Positions 1 to 11,408 of a DNA stretch of 64,000 nucleotides are shown here, one piece after another. The notes below the pieces were generated by a model, which was given only the letters and a program-made list of their open reading frames with translations, was not told where the DNA came from and did not search any database. The first letter of the stretch is position 1, and every line of letters starts with the position of its first letter. Position numbers and translations under genes: made by a program. The DNA is from Cadophora sp. MPI-SDFR-AT-0126 (Eukaryota > Ascomycota > Leotiomycetes > Helotiales > Ploettnerulaceae): NCBI GenBank assembly GCA_020747065.1, contig JAGMVK010000009.1, positions 186,001-250,000 on the forward strand, given 5' to 3'.

Positions 1-446
1 CAAAGAAGGTCCGCACTCACGGCGATATCAACATTATGTTGGTTTCTCGCAATGGTGCGTTGTCAAGGCGGGCGCAAATCAGAGCTGCAGGTCACCGGTG
101 GTGTAACCATTGACCGCTTGAAAAGTGGTTAGTTTTCGCGCTTCGCAGCATGCTCATCAAATGAAAGTGCTGCTTCACGCAGTTATTTCCCCTCTTAACA
201 TTATACTAACTTTCTGATATCTTGCCTGAGCAAGGATATCATAACTCGAGCCTATAACGTAAGTGTGCGACCGTCCTCGATAGTTTTGACCTGGAATACT
301 CTGTATGCAAGGGAACCAGCCAAGCAAGGTGCCTTGCCTACATGATTTATGAATGAGCAGCGCTGATTGCCAAGCAAAAGCGGTCGAGCTGGATGGATTG
401 ATACGGAAGCTTGCTTCGATATGTTGGAAAGACGAAAGTGTGGATG
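1..446. other. No gene seen at left edge
   Basis: I see only short overlapping reading frames on both strands, with no recognisable domain or convincing splice pattern. It may hold the end of a gene that lies mostly outside the window. Confidence 0.3.
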
Positions 447-1157
447 TCATACATCAACATTATCAACATCGACCGCATATTTTGCGCCTTCTTTGCATAT
501 CGTACGATCCAGGTCGGCCTTGGCGATTGTCTTGATGTCCAACTTCTTTCTCTGATACTAGTCTGCAATGAGTGGAGCGACGGTGGATTTAATTCCAACA
601 ATTCCAATTCCAATAATCATAATAAACACAACGAAACGTCCCACTCGGGTTCCATTTTCAAGTGACACTGGAGGTAAAGTCCACACCAGGATAAGCAACT
701 TGAAGACGCAGTCGCAGGCACATATGATGAGTGTCTTGTAACTTCCGAGATACTGGTTAGGGTGGGAGGAAACAGCCACGTCACGTGGTATGAGATTGAA
801 ATTCTTTGGCAATAAGTGCTGATTGAAGAGATCCATTTCAAAGAGAAGATACTAAAAGCACAAAGCAACATACGCTGAATTGATCGTGAAGGTAAGAAGG
901 GAAAGGACAACAAACGGACGACTGTCGATGAACTTCCATCCCAGAGTTGAGCCGAACCCCTGAATCCTAGAGAGGGCCGAGCCACAGCCCTGAATATCCA
1001 GGTGGGCAGATCGCGTGCCAAAGAAAAGAGAAATCCTCCATTCTTTTTGTACGGTGCGAGTGCTAGAGCAGCATAAAACAAGGACAATTGCGATCATGCG
1101 AACTTGATGCTCGTCCGCGACAGGACGAGCAGAGAGAGCAAAAGAAATACGTATCAT
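447..1157 (-). pseudogene. Possible broken membrane-protein ORF
   Basis: On the minus strand one reading frame runs from about 1157 to a TGA at 447-449, interrupted only by two TAG codons (at 852-854 and near 558). Between them it encodes hydrophobic stretches that could be membrane segments (for example VVLSLLTFTINSAYVAL and VVFIMIIGIGIVGI), followed by a charged tail. Both stops have the form xxC/T-TAG-TAT and could derive from CAG glutamine codons by C-to-T change. I do not recognise the family and no intron clearly removes the stops. It may instead be chance open frame. The neighbour at 1315 is divergently oriented. Confidence 0.27.
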
Positions 1158-1314
1158 TCCAGTTTAGCGCTTCTTCAGCGACTTGGCTTATCTCCACGTG
1201 ACTGCCCTCGAATCGACCATCAGCTACAAACTTCAACAGCTCCGATATCAGCCATCCACACCTCCCACTCCCAGGGAATCTCCATAAGTGCGCTTAACCA
1301 GGGGTCATTTGCAT

Positions 1315-3637
1315 ATGGCAACAAATCAGCCGGCCGGAGGCAACAGCAATGCCTCCAATATCCCGGTACCCGTCAATGGATGGACAAGGAGAGACAGACC
1401 TTGTGATGCATGTCGAAGGCGCAAGAGTCGGTGCATCATACCGCAGGACACAGAAACATGTATCATGTGTCAGTCAAGGTCAGAGCAATGCACGTTCATG
1501 CAGAAACCTCAGAGAAGGAAGAGGAGGAGGGTAGAAGATGACAGTAGCCCTGATGCATCCAAAGCAAGGTCAGTGATCAGTCTCCGATGCTCAGTCAAAG
1601 CTAGTACTGATGTCCCACTATAGATCTCCCGATGCAGATAGAAGTGAGACTTTATCTATGTTGCACTTGTACTACGTGACACAATCGTTACTGACTTTGT
1701 CTTTCAGGCGTCCAAGCTAAACCGCCCATCACTGACTACACTTCACTTCCTGGTCCATCACTTCTGAAACAGACTCTTGGCCTTCAGAATCGACAACACG
1801 GACAGTATCTAGGACAGACGTCAGAGTACGATGTTCGTCTCATCAATCTCTCGCCCTTTAATGGACGAGGAGAGCATGTCAGCATGCCGGGAACACTGAG
1901 AAGGGTCAGCCCAAATGTCCATTTCATCATGAAGTCGGAAAGCCAAGCCGAGGTCGACGACGAACTTGCAAATTTGGACCTGGTGGAGAGCATCGTTCAG
2001 CCACATGGCCGTGCTCTAGTCGACCTCTACTTCAGAATCATTCATCCCAGCTTTCCGATTTTCGACAAGAAAGTATTCCTTGAGAAGTACGGACGGACGC
2101 ATCGAGAGTTTACCCCGCCAGTATTGGCTGCTGTGTACATTCTGGCTTTGAATTGGTGGTCATACACACCCGAATTGGTCAACCTTCCTAAACCTGATAT
2201 ACAGAAGCTCGAGCAACTGGCCCCTGCCATGATGAGTGTTGTATTGAACAGACCAAAACTTTCCACGGTACAAGCCGGCCTTCTACTCCTGCAACGACCG
2301 GATGGAGACTCATGGGCCTTGACTGGACAGCTTGTTGCGGTAGCACAGAATCTCGGACTCCACCTTGATTGTTCAAAGTGGAAGATACCTGAATGGGAAC
2401 GAAGTTTGAGAAAGCGACTTGCCTGGGGTCTCTTCATGCAGGATAAATGGGGATCTCTTACACATGGCCGACCTTCATTAATCCATGCAGAAGACTGGTC
2501 TGTTAGGCCAGTGGAGGCGAGAGATTTCCCCGAGACTGCTGAAGACGATGATGAGGAGGAAGGCAGCTCGGACATTGAGACCGGCCGGTTGACCTTCATT
2601 CATATGATTTCATTGACAGAGATTCTCACTCATATCATGAACACATTCTTCACGGTCAGAGCGACGGCAAACCTTAGTAGCGACAGCGAGAATGCGATGA
2701 AGAAGACACTGGAATTGGCGAAACCAATTCAACTTCAACTCAAAGATTGGCATGCGAAGCTACCGAAGTGTCTTGCTGTCGGAGAAACGAGGGCTAGAAA
2801 ACTTTCTCCTACCGGTATGTTGGTATCTCAGAGTAATCTCGAGCAGTCTAACCAAGTGTAGGATCCCTCCATCTTGCATACTTCGCTGCAGAGGTGACAC
2901 TTCACCGTGCAATCATTCGATTCGACTCAACGCATATGGACGAACATCTTCGACATATCACCCGGAACGCCGCCAAAGCTCGATTCACATCCGCCATTGA
3001 GTTCGTTGCCAAACTCGAGCCAGCACACCTTCAAAGCTTCTGGTATTTTGCATCCAAAGTGAACCTCGCCATCATTGGTACGTTTGGAAGTTTGCTCTGG
3101 GCGACTAGCGACAATCCGGAAGAGGCTGAATTCTACAAGTCGCAGCTTGCTGAGTATCGTTGGACACTGAGGGTCAGCAGTAAGGCAGCTGAGTTCATGA
3201 AGTTCACTGTCGGGATGTTAGATTCGAGTCCGGTGTTTGTGAAAGACGGAGCGTCGAAAACAACAACGCCGAATATGCCGAAAGAACCCCCAGCTCAGGA
3301 ACCCCAACCAGAACCAATGCAGCAAGATCAGTACAAGCATGAGCTGGACCAGATGAATTACGGCGTAAACGAAGCATCTCCCAGTGTTGGCACATCCACT
3401 GAGAATGCCTTTCAGTATGACCAGGACATTGTTGGGCCTGCAATGGCTACAACAGACCCCCGTCCAGCTTGGTCAGGCTTTGCCAACAATGTCAACTTCA
3501 GCACAGGTGACATTCAGGATTGGTCATTGGATCAACTTTACAATTTCGAGAACTTCCAGGTCGCAGAAGACATATTCGCGAGTCGAAGATTCATCGAGGA
3601 GTATGACGAGACGGGGAATAATTTTGCTGGCTTCTAG
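1315..3637 (+). CDS. Zn2Cys6 transcription factor, DAL81/TamA-like
   Basis: Predicted exons are 1315-1568, 1624-1643, 1708-2814 and 2862-3637. They join in frame to give 718 aa. The second exon is only 20 nt, between GT...TAG and GTGAGA...TTTCAG introns. The zinc cluster CX2CX6CX8CX2CX6C spans residues ~30-60 (CDACRRRKSRC ... CIMCQSRSEQC) and is followed by a basic linker PQRRKRRR. Residues ~150-560 form the fungal-specific transcription factor middle homology region, with the typical IHPSFPIFDK start and an acidic DDDEEEGSSD insertion. The C-terminus is Gln/Pro/Asn-rich and probably activating. The arrangement resembles the Dal81/TamA co-activator family that controls use of GABA, urea and other nitrogen sources. 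That family call rests on pattern recognition; the Zn2Cys6 call is firm. ATG 1315 was chosen because the open frame upstream lacks an ATG. Confidence 0.9.
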
Positions 3638-3729
3638 ACACGACATTCTTATATACAGCATAGCTGAGGCGCGACACACGCTGAAAGGAACACACATGAC
3701 CTATATTTACACGCTATTTCACCTCCTCC

Positions 3730-4620
3730 CTAAATCAAGAACCCCATGACAGCAAAAACCACCATCAAACTCCACCATACTCCTCCAACACGAGTGCCTG
3801 CCCCAGGAACGTCACCAATCTCATGCGACCCCTGCGCGGCATTCTTGGCTCTCAAGCAATTCATCTGCGTCGAGTATGTTTTTGTCTCGTTGTTCGACTG
3901 GATCAGCAGAACGGGCCAGATCCTCGTGGCTGCCCTCTCGTACGCAGTGAAATTCGAAGCCTCATGCGGAGGTGGGCTCTCGGTCGCGTACCACCATGCT
4001 GAGCCCATGGTGTATTTAGAAGTGATGGTTATTGGCGCATTAGTACTGCTTACTTGGGCGATTGAAAAGGAAAGGACGCGTTCTATTACTCACTCCCGTA
4101 ACGCTATCTGAAGCCAGCGTGCCGATGCAAGACTCTGGAATCTGAGGCGGCGCAAAGGAGCAAGGGTCGTCCCCTCCATTGCCTACATTTGCAGCTGCGG
4201 TGTTGATCTTTCGCGATCCAATCTGCCTTGCACTGAGCGCCTAACGTGGCACTGCAGTCCCCAGAATCATCTTGGCCCCTCTCCGTTGCCTTCCTCGCCA
4301 CGCTATACATGATCATCACGCATGTGTCCCAAGAGGTGGAGTTCGCATCAAAGGCGCCGTTGGCGTTGAATGAGATGACGGAGTTGGTGAGGAGGCCGCC
4401 GGAGACGGGGACTTCGGTTACATTAATGGCGCCGATCCAGTCTTTTGGTGAGGAGGAGGGGGAGTTGCTGCTCATATCTACGCCCAGGAGAGAGACGGAT
4501 CCGGTTGCGTTGGGGTTTTGGTTTTAGGGTTGGTAGGGTGTTGCCCGGGCCTGCGTCGGAGCGATATTGGTAGGCTGAGGCGAGGGAAGAGAGGACGGAG
4601 AGGAGGCACGTGGACTTCAT
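3730..4620 (-). pseudogene. Secreted GPI-type protein, frame broken twice
   Basis: The minus-strand ATG at 4620 opens a signal peptide (MKSTCLLSVLSSLASA). A Cys/Asn-rich ectodomain follows, then a WPVLL...ETKTYSTQM-C-LRAK block typical of a family of uncharacterised fungal GPI-anchored proteins, and a C-terminal hydrophobic tail (VWWSLMVVFAVMGFLI) that looks like a GPI-attachment signal. The coding frame changes twice, near the A4 run at 4522-4525 (minus-strand sense) and near the A3 run at 4209-4211. Each break is one base too many. One intron fits 3999-4089 (GTAATA...CTCAG). Ignoring the two extra bases, the total length is divisible by three and would be ~265 aa. Either the gene is inactive or the assembly has homopolymer errors. 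It is convergent with the transcription factor. Confidence 0.62.
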
Positions 4621-5580
4621 GGTGTGTGTTCAGTGGTACGAATTGGAGGACTGGTCTGGTTCAAGATTGATACTATGAGTATGAGGTAGAACGAGCTAGA
4701 AAGACATGAATGATATCAAGTAGAAAATCTGGGGAAAGATGCAAGACCTTATTTATACTCCTGCAGCAATTCCCACCAAGTTCCACGAGCCATCGTTGCG
4801 ATCCATCATGATCATCCAATGCAATCTTGCATCGCCCCATCCTATGACGTGAGATTCCAAAACACGAGCAGATTGACTTTCATGGCTCGGTACCCCGAGT
4901 ACCGGAACACGAGATGTCACCTCACACGCTTAAATCAATCTCTATTTACATCCCATCTCATCTCTCCCCAAAACAAAATCAGCTTCCTCGCTTCGCACCA
5001 AACGATCCCTAAAAAGGCAAGCAGGTGCGTCATTATCGCTGTGGCTGCCAGTCGGGTGCTTTACTCGACGTGGAGGAGCCGATAGAAATGATCGTCGTGC
5101 TAGGGGGGGTATGATGGCGCCAAGGGGGTTGCTTGACGTGAAAAGCTTCGCTAGTTGGCAGGGCTGAAGGATGGGATTAAGACTTTCGAGCTACAGACGT
5201 TTGGGACACTCAATTTGGAAGGAAGGTGCGAGATTTGGGTTTTAGGATACGGGATTTGAGAAGGACTGGGAATGGTGTTGCGTACTTGGGGATTTGGGGT
5301 GCGGGAGTGACGATGCTGATTGGCGAGGATTCGAGTTGAAGTTGTGAAGTAGCTGACGAGTGATCATCACATCGGATTTCTTGAAGGGTAGTTGCTGGAA
5401 GGAAACAGTGTTGATGCGAGATGGATATTTAAAGGAATTGTAGTTGCCACAGCATACGGTAACTTAATGAAGGTACCAAGGGAAAGCCGAAACTCCACAC
5501 CAAATATCCATCATCAAAAGGAGACGAACCCATACAGAAAGAGCGAGTCCTACGACTTCACGGAATGCCAAACATCCGCG
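4621..5580. other. Intergenic, no gene recognised
   Basis: This is the upstream region of the minus-strand GPI-protein gene and the downstream region of the metallopeptidase gene. A TATA-like TTTATACTC lies around 4750. Several short ORFs have biased composition and no recognisable product. Confidence 0.4.
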
Positions 5581-8086
5581 TCAATACACAGTACTATCAC
5601 CATCACTATCCTCATCCATCTCATCTCCACTCTCATCACTATCATCAGAACCCATATCCTCAACCTTCACCAAGACATCAGAGGCGTTCGTTCTTGTTGA
5701 GACCTTATCAGATAGAACTCACAACTGGATTGCCGCCATCAGTATTGCGCAGCTCAGCCATATCGTAGATGGTTTCAGGGAGATCCGCGTCTCGAGGCGC
5801 ACTGATGATGCCGAATTCCATGATCTCATTGAAGCTTTGGCCCCATCGGCTCCAGCCATAGAAACCGATGATTTTGTGGCCCGGGGAGGGTGCTGTGGAT
5901 GTTAGCTTTAGAACTCTTCTGATAGAAGATGGAGTGGAGGGGAGGGGAAGGTACCCAGTGTTTGTGCGGGATTGCTGTCGTAGAGGTATCCGCCCGATGT
6001 GCCGCCAGACATGTGGAAGCGAAGGCCGTTCAGCTCGTAGCTTTCGACGCCAACTTCGACTTTTGTGATCTCATTGTCCTTGGGGATAGAGAATCTTTCA
6101 GATGCATGACCACCTATGTATGTGTTAGTCGAAAGTTAATGTACAGATGGGAGTAAATCAGCTCACCGAAATGGTGTTTGCGGCCTTGTTTGTCAGTGCG
6201 TGGACCACATGGTGCCTCATGGCCGTCCTCGAAGTACACAACTGCTCCGTCAAGCAGACATCCAACACGGGAATCAATCTCCGTTGCTCTCCATACTGTG
6301 ATGGTCAGTTTGCTATCATGTACAATCGGGGAAAACTTACAGGCACCATTCGCGCCGCGCTCCATAAGAAGAACAGTCCACTCCCACTTGTCCTTTTGCT
6401 TGAAGGATTCAAGTCTCTCTTCTGTATCAGATGCCATGATGGATTTCTTCTGCAAGATTACACTGGATCCTGGGACTTTGATGTAAGAGACGTTGGTGAA
6501 GAGTCTCCAAACATTGGCTACTGTCAGCGATTGACCGTTCATTCCCAGAACCTCTAGCTTCAACGCGTTGCAGCGGTCGAAACGAGCTTCCAATTCGTCG
6601 GCGGTGAATCGAAGCTCTCTTCGAGGTGATGCGATGGTCGGGAAGTGTTCTGCCACCCCGTCAAACTGGACACGAGCAATCTCAGCAGGACAGCTAATCA
6701 CCAAGACCGATGGGTCTGCAGGGTCATTGTCTGGAATGACTTGAGCACTTGGATTGGCTTTTAGGAATTCTGGCGACAAGATCGGATCCGATGGAAGTCT
6801 GAAATGAGCAAGTGTCTTGAAAGAAAGGGCATCCTTGATATCCCAACAAGCATCATTAGGTGTCTCGCCAACAATGACTGTGGCTCCCACAGTATCCTTG
6901 GCCTGGCAGTACGCAGTTCGAGAGAGAAAGTTCTTCGGCCAGTCCTGAGCATACCCTCGAGCCATTATACCAGTCGTGTGAGGAGCACCGAATGCATGTC
7001 CGACTTCGTGGATGAAAGCTCCTTGTCCAATGGAGCAGGCTTCCCACATGGTCCCGCACTCCCCGTTGTCATTCCCGACTGTATCGCCTGGGACTGTGCT
7101 GTCGAGAAGGCAGTGGGATACTTCCTCCATGAAGCGTGGCCAGCTGTATGTGAGATGGCTGCCGAACATTCCAAGTGAGAGGCCTTTCGGGTTCGAGCAA
7201 CCGAGAGCAGCGTGGCCGAGGATGATATCTGCTTCGGGCGAGTATGTCGAGTCAAGAATAAGACCAGCAACAACAGGGTTGGCAGAGCTCTCAAAAGGTC
7301 CCCCATGTTTCTTCAGTGCATTTTCGAAGTACTTATGCAGATCATCCTTGCGATAGGCGGATGGGTTCTGTTGAGCTACTTGAGCATCACGGATTTGTTC
7401 GACCGTCATGTCTGAGCGGATGATGTGACATTTGGCAGTTGATCGCATGTGGCCTGTTGAGGATCCACGAGTATTATGGACGAAATCTCGACTGAGAGTT
7501 TCAGTCATCCATTCTTCTTCAAGACGGAAAGAACGGCGTCCAAGGCCCTTGGATCGCATGTCCTCGGCCGTTTGGGCTTGCCACATGTACGCTGTCATGC
7601 GGAACTTGTTGATGGCGGCATCGATGTCGGAGTGGGCTGTTGACACTGCTCCTCGTTTTTGGGGAGGGCAGTCGATCAGGAGAGGAGAGTCCTTGGCTAC
7701 CATGATAGCGAGATGAAGAGGTGGAGTCTGAAGTAGCGGAACGTAGGTGAGGTTGAGGGTTGTTAATGCCAGCTGCATGCCATTGTGGTGGTGTTGAAGG
7801 GTGAGGATGTTCTGTCCTGGCGATAGAATGACGAGAGCCTTGAAGTTTCCTTCAGAGACGGGCCAATTTTGAGTAGGGAATGAGGTTGTTTGGGCCGGAT
7901 CTTTGGAAGTAATGGCTATGAAGTCCTCGCTGGACCCTGAATCCAAGCACTTTCCAATGATAAGAAGAGCGCGCTGAAATATTAGAACTGATTTGTCAAG
8001 CAGGAACACTGACATACCTGGTAGATGGTCTCGCCATCCGAGATAGTGTCCAATGAGACATAGGGAGTCGAAACTGGCGCCATCAT
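5581..8086 (-). CDS. Zinc metallopeptidase with jacalin-like domain
   Basis: The product is a predicted intracellular metzincin-like peptidase of the fungal YIL108W type (Pfam 'putative peptidase family'). Exon 1 is 8086-8018 (MMAPVSTPYVSLD...), joined to 7973 by a 44-bp intron. The zinc motif HEVGHAFGAPH lies at about residue 343, with a Met-turn-like GIMARGY just after it. The C-terminal third (HHFGGHASERF ... FYGWSRWGQSFNEIMEFG) reads as a jacalin-type lectin fold. The main exon holds a 45-nt stopless stretch (6296-6340, GTAAGT...CACAG with CTGAC) that I think is an intron. More introns lie near 6115-6165 and 5900-5960. The last exon seems to follow a 56-nt intron with an AAG acceptor and adds a strongly acidic Asp/Glu/Ser tail ending at 5581; without that splice the protein stops at 5708. 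Total ~745 aa. Confidence 0.86.
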
Positions 8087-8672
8087 GCTAGAGGGGGTTT
8101 GTTTACTTCGCTTTGGAAGTGCAGAATTGATTGAGTGAGGGGGAAAATATTGATGATTGTCCGAATTGAAAACTCAGTGGAAGAGGAAGCACGACGCGAT
8201 TAAGTACAATTCAGTCGCGTTGGTCTTTTGATTGAGTCACGTCTCCAACACGAGAGCATGTGTTGGTTGAAGCAGGCAGGAGAGGCACAGCGCTGGAGAT
8301 TTCTAGGCAGCATCGCTAAAAATAGGTGATTTCAGGCATAGTACGGGGGTCGAATTTAGCGAGGAGCCGCTACTGCTTAAGGGGCTGATCAACACCCAGC
8401 AACGACCACGAAAACCGCCAGGTACGAATTGCTGTCGTTAATATCGATTCTGAATCACAATGATAATTCAAGGATGTAGACTTTGTGGAATTGATATATG
8501 CTGGTTGTACTCAAGCTATACAGTCTGCCTCTATTGTTTGGCTCCTTGGCTTGCACCTTTCAAGCGACAGGACCTCTCCAGGAGATCTTTGGTTTAACGA
8601 GCAAATTCCTGACATAGGACTTTGCCCCACACGCTAAGACTAAGCCTCTGTAGTTTTTGTGTCTTGTCTTGG
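8087..8672. other. Upstream region of the metallopeptidase gene
   Basis: Intergenic DNA holding the promoter of the minus-strand metallopeptidase. I see no other feature. Confidence 0.4.
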
Positions 8673-9044
8673 ATGTCTTCCCAAGGATTTCTCACAGTAG
8701 TGCTTCTTCAAGTCAATCTCCTCTATCAATTAATATATCCTTCAATTATCAAGACCAGACCTAATTATGATCCATTGGAATCTCTAAGACAAAAACTCCC
8801 CAAAGACTTTCGTCCACAGAGAATCGCTAGTTCGGTCATAAAGATTGAGAGATATGCCTGGTATTTCCGTCTCTTACTTCTAAGTGTCTCTACGCTTCAG
8901 GGCCACAATTGGCATGTGGAGAGGCACGTCGATGTGCTGATTCGCACTGTGGCTAAGAACTGTATTTGTGCTGCACCAATTATGGTTTGTTGGACTGCTG
9001 GATTTGTGCTGGTTTTGATGCGAAGAACAGATCGTATATCTTGA
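8673..9044 (+). CDS. Hypothetical hydrophobic small ORF
   Basis: This is an open frame of 123 codons starting at an ATG at 8673 (the frame stays open 51 nt further upstream, without an ATG). It has an N-terminal hydrophobic stretch (FLTVVLLQVNLLYQLIY) and a C-terminal one (APIMVCWTAGFVLVL). No family is recognised, codon use is not clearly fungal-coding, and no introns are evident. It may be chance. Listed because it is the only substantial ORF between 8.1 and 9.8 kb. Confidence 0.22.
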   Translation: MSSQGFLTVVLLQVNLLYQLIYPSIIKTRPNYDPLESLRQKLPKDFRPQRIASSVIKIERYAWYFRLLLLSVSTLQGHNWHVERHVDVLIRTVAKNCICAAPIMVCWTAGFVLVLMRRTDRIS

Positions 9045-9863
9045 CGACTCGACACGTCTGGGAAACAAAACTGCCTAGGGGAGAGCATGAGGTCAGCAAG
9101 ATGCTGTCAACCGAAGACAGGACTGCATAATATCTATTTAGAAATTACTTGCCGCAGAGTCATTTGACCGCTTATCTATCCATGGTAGCTCGAATGTCTG
9201 ACAGAATCGCAAGGCCTTCCAGGGCCTAGAATAATGACCGTGTTGAAGAGACCGAAATACCGCACCTGTCGAGGCTCGTGCGTGGATGATAGACATTATC
9301 AAGATCAGATTGGAAGCCCTGAATGTAGGAGCTTGAAAGGAGTGAGCATTGCTTCCGGGCCATGGGTATGTCCATGGACTTGACAAACATTTCGCTCACC
9401 AAAACAAGATTTGAGGAATTAGAGTTCGTGTCGAAATACTCCAAATGGTTTATATGAACAAGCTTATCTGCAGTACCGTCTTGTGGCCATGCTTTGTTGT
9501 TTGTATTCACTGGACTGGTCTAGCCTGATTTTCGAGGCGGCCAAGCTACGAATCTCGTTAGCGCGTTTTCGCCTCGAGTAGTACATTTCCTCCACAGACG
9601 CCTCGTCCTCTCCTCTTCAACAACTTTGAGCGACAAAATCGCGAAGGAGGATCAAGCGGCGCCAACCAGCTGCAAGTTCTCTTGTTTGCGATTGTTCATT
9701 GCCGTTCTCTATTTGGTTACTCTGTTCTTCGAGAACTTATCATCTCTTTGTTTACTTCATCCCTCATTGGTCGATCTGAAGCTCGGCTTCACCTTCGAGG
9801 CCCAAAACCCCCCTTCAAGTTTGATCTGAACTAGGACTTGAGTTTCAAGACTCAACAGTCACG
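9045..9863. other. Intergenic, upstream of 2EXR gene
   Basis: No gene is recognised. The stretch 9590-9860 is pyrimidine-rich and likely carries the promoter and 5' UTR of the following gene. Confidence 0.35.
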
Positions 9864-11408
9864 ATGCAAGACTTACAAGATCTCGCAGCCGATGCTGCTC
9901 CATCAATGGTATGTGTTTGCTTCTTTTCTCTCCATCTCCTACGTGTGGACCACAGTCATTTGCTGATCTGATTACCTCTAGAACGACAACGCCATCTCCG
10001 CTTCTCCAACATACCCTTCTTCAGTTTTCTCTCAAAGCCCTATCGCCAAACCAAACCCAGAAATGGCCACTACCACAAACCCCACCGCTCCTTTCAAGAA
10101 CGATGATGTTGAGTACGAGATCACCAGCTCCGGCGCCGAAGCTCTTCAAGCACAGACTACCGGTTCCAATGGTCAGGCAGTTGAAGCGATTCTTGCACCC
10201 CAACTCTTGCAGATTGCAGCATCATCTGGCTTCGCCCCTGTTGCGATCACTTCCAACCTTCTAGCCTGTCTGCTGACCTCAATGAGCAACCTGCAAGCCC
10301 AAGTCTCGACACTGAAAGGCGATGTTCTCCGGCTTGGAGCTGAGAACTTGGAGTCCCGCACAATCTTGAGTCACACAAAGTTGGAACTCATGATTGCAAA
10401 GGAGGAGATGGGAATCAATAAGATTCTTGCATTTCCACGATTTCCCAACTTGCCTCTGGAAATTCGCTTGATGATTGTAAGTCTTGCATTTTTGTGTCGG
10501 TCCCCAGGCGACACTGACTAGTCTTTCAAACAGTGGCGACGAGCTCTCTGGACTCCAAATGTCGTAGGAGCCACAGATCCCCGCCAATTTCCTGGTCCTC
10601 GGCCTCGACGCGGCGGTATTCCCATGCATAATGGTATTCGCGGTGCTTGCCACGAAGCCAGAGCTGAAGCATTGAAATTTCAAAAGCCTCTCATGAGTAT
10701 GAGGGATTGGGAAGTTTTCGATAACCCACGCAGCTTCACAATTCCAGAGATTGATCTTCTTTGGATGCACGAACCAGGAGATGATTCATGCTTTCCCTTG
10801 ATTGCCGATTCAGGAAGATTTTTCTGCCAAGGGCTTAACGGTCCTCCCCTGGTCTTCGGAAATCTTGCCATTGGCCTTGAGGACTGGCTGGAGTTTGCGG
10901 ATGTACTTCATGACGAGTCCATTACGTACAGCTTCTCAAAGCTAGCCGACATCTGGATTCAAAATATCTACATCGTAGTGGGAGGCGAGAGCGCTATGAG
11001 CTATCCAGATGTCCAGCTAGTCGGCCCCCGAAATGATCCAGTCATCTCCATACCATTGAAGTACCTTGATATAGTCAACAAAAAGAACTTGGAACTGGCC
11101 AAACCATCAACTAATGAGCAGTTCCGACATGGCAAGGCTTGGAAGCTTGGCACATGGAGTGCTTGAGAGACTTTCAAGAAAAGCGTGTGGCGCTCAGAAA
11201 GCTGTTGATAGAGGGTAAGTGTTGACTACTTATCTGCAAGCAAGAAGATACTAACGTCAATAAAGATGGTACAGTTGCTAATGAAGAGGAACTGAATGAA
11301 CTCGATTTCTGTTACGCAGGCGATTGCTCGCAATTCATGTTTGAATCGATTCAATTCGTTGAGGCTACGTCACAACAAGAGCAGAAGAAGAGATTACAAA
11401 TGTCCTAA
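9864..11408 (+). CDS. 2EXR-domain protein, one frame break
   Basis: Exons are 9864-9908, 9982-10476, 10534-11214 and 11266-11408. The ATG at 9864 was chosen because the 45-nt first exon joins in phase 0 to a frame containing the later ATG at 10063. A coiled-coil-like stretch (~residues 80-125) precedes FPRFPNLPLEIRLMIWRRAL, the signature of the 2EXR domain common in Helotiales and other Pezizomycotina; its function is unknown. Near 11140-11155 the frame shifts. The upstream frame stops at 11166 (...KLGTWSA). Another frame carries on (MECLRDFQEKRVALRK) through a good intron at 11215-11265 to a stop at 11406. One base appears to be missing; with it restored the exon sum is a multiple of three (~454 aa). 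It could be a sequencing error, an early pseudogene, or a genuinely shorter protein. Confidence 0.75.

Noticed and set aside
2042..2599. 185-codon minus-strand ORF
   Set aside because: Lies wholly opposite the transcription factor exon, Ser/Arg-biased as shadows are.
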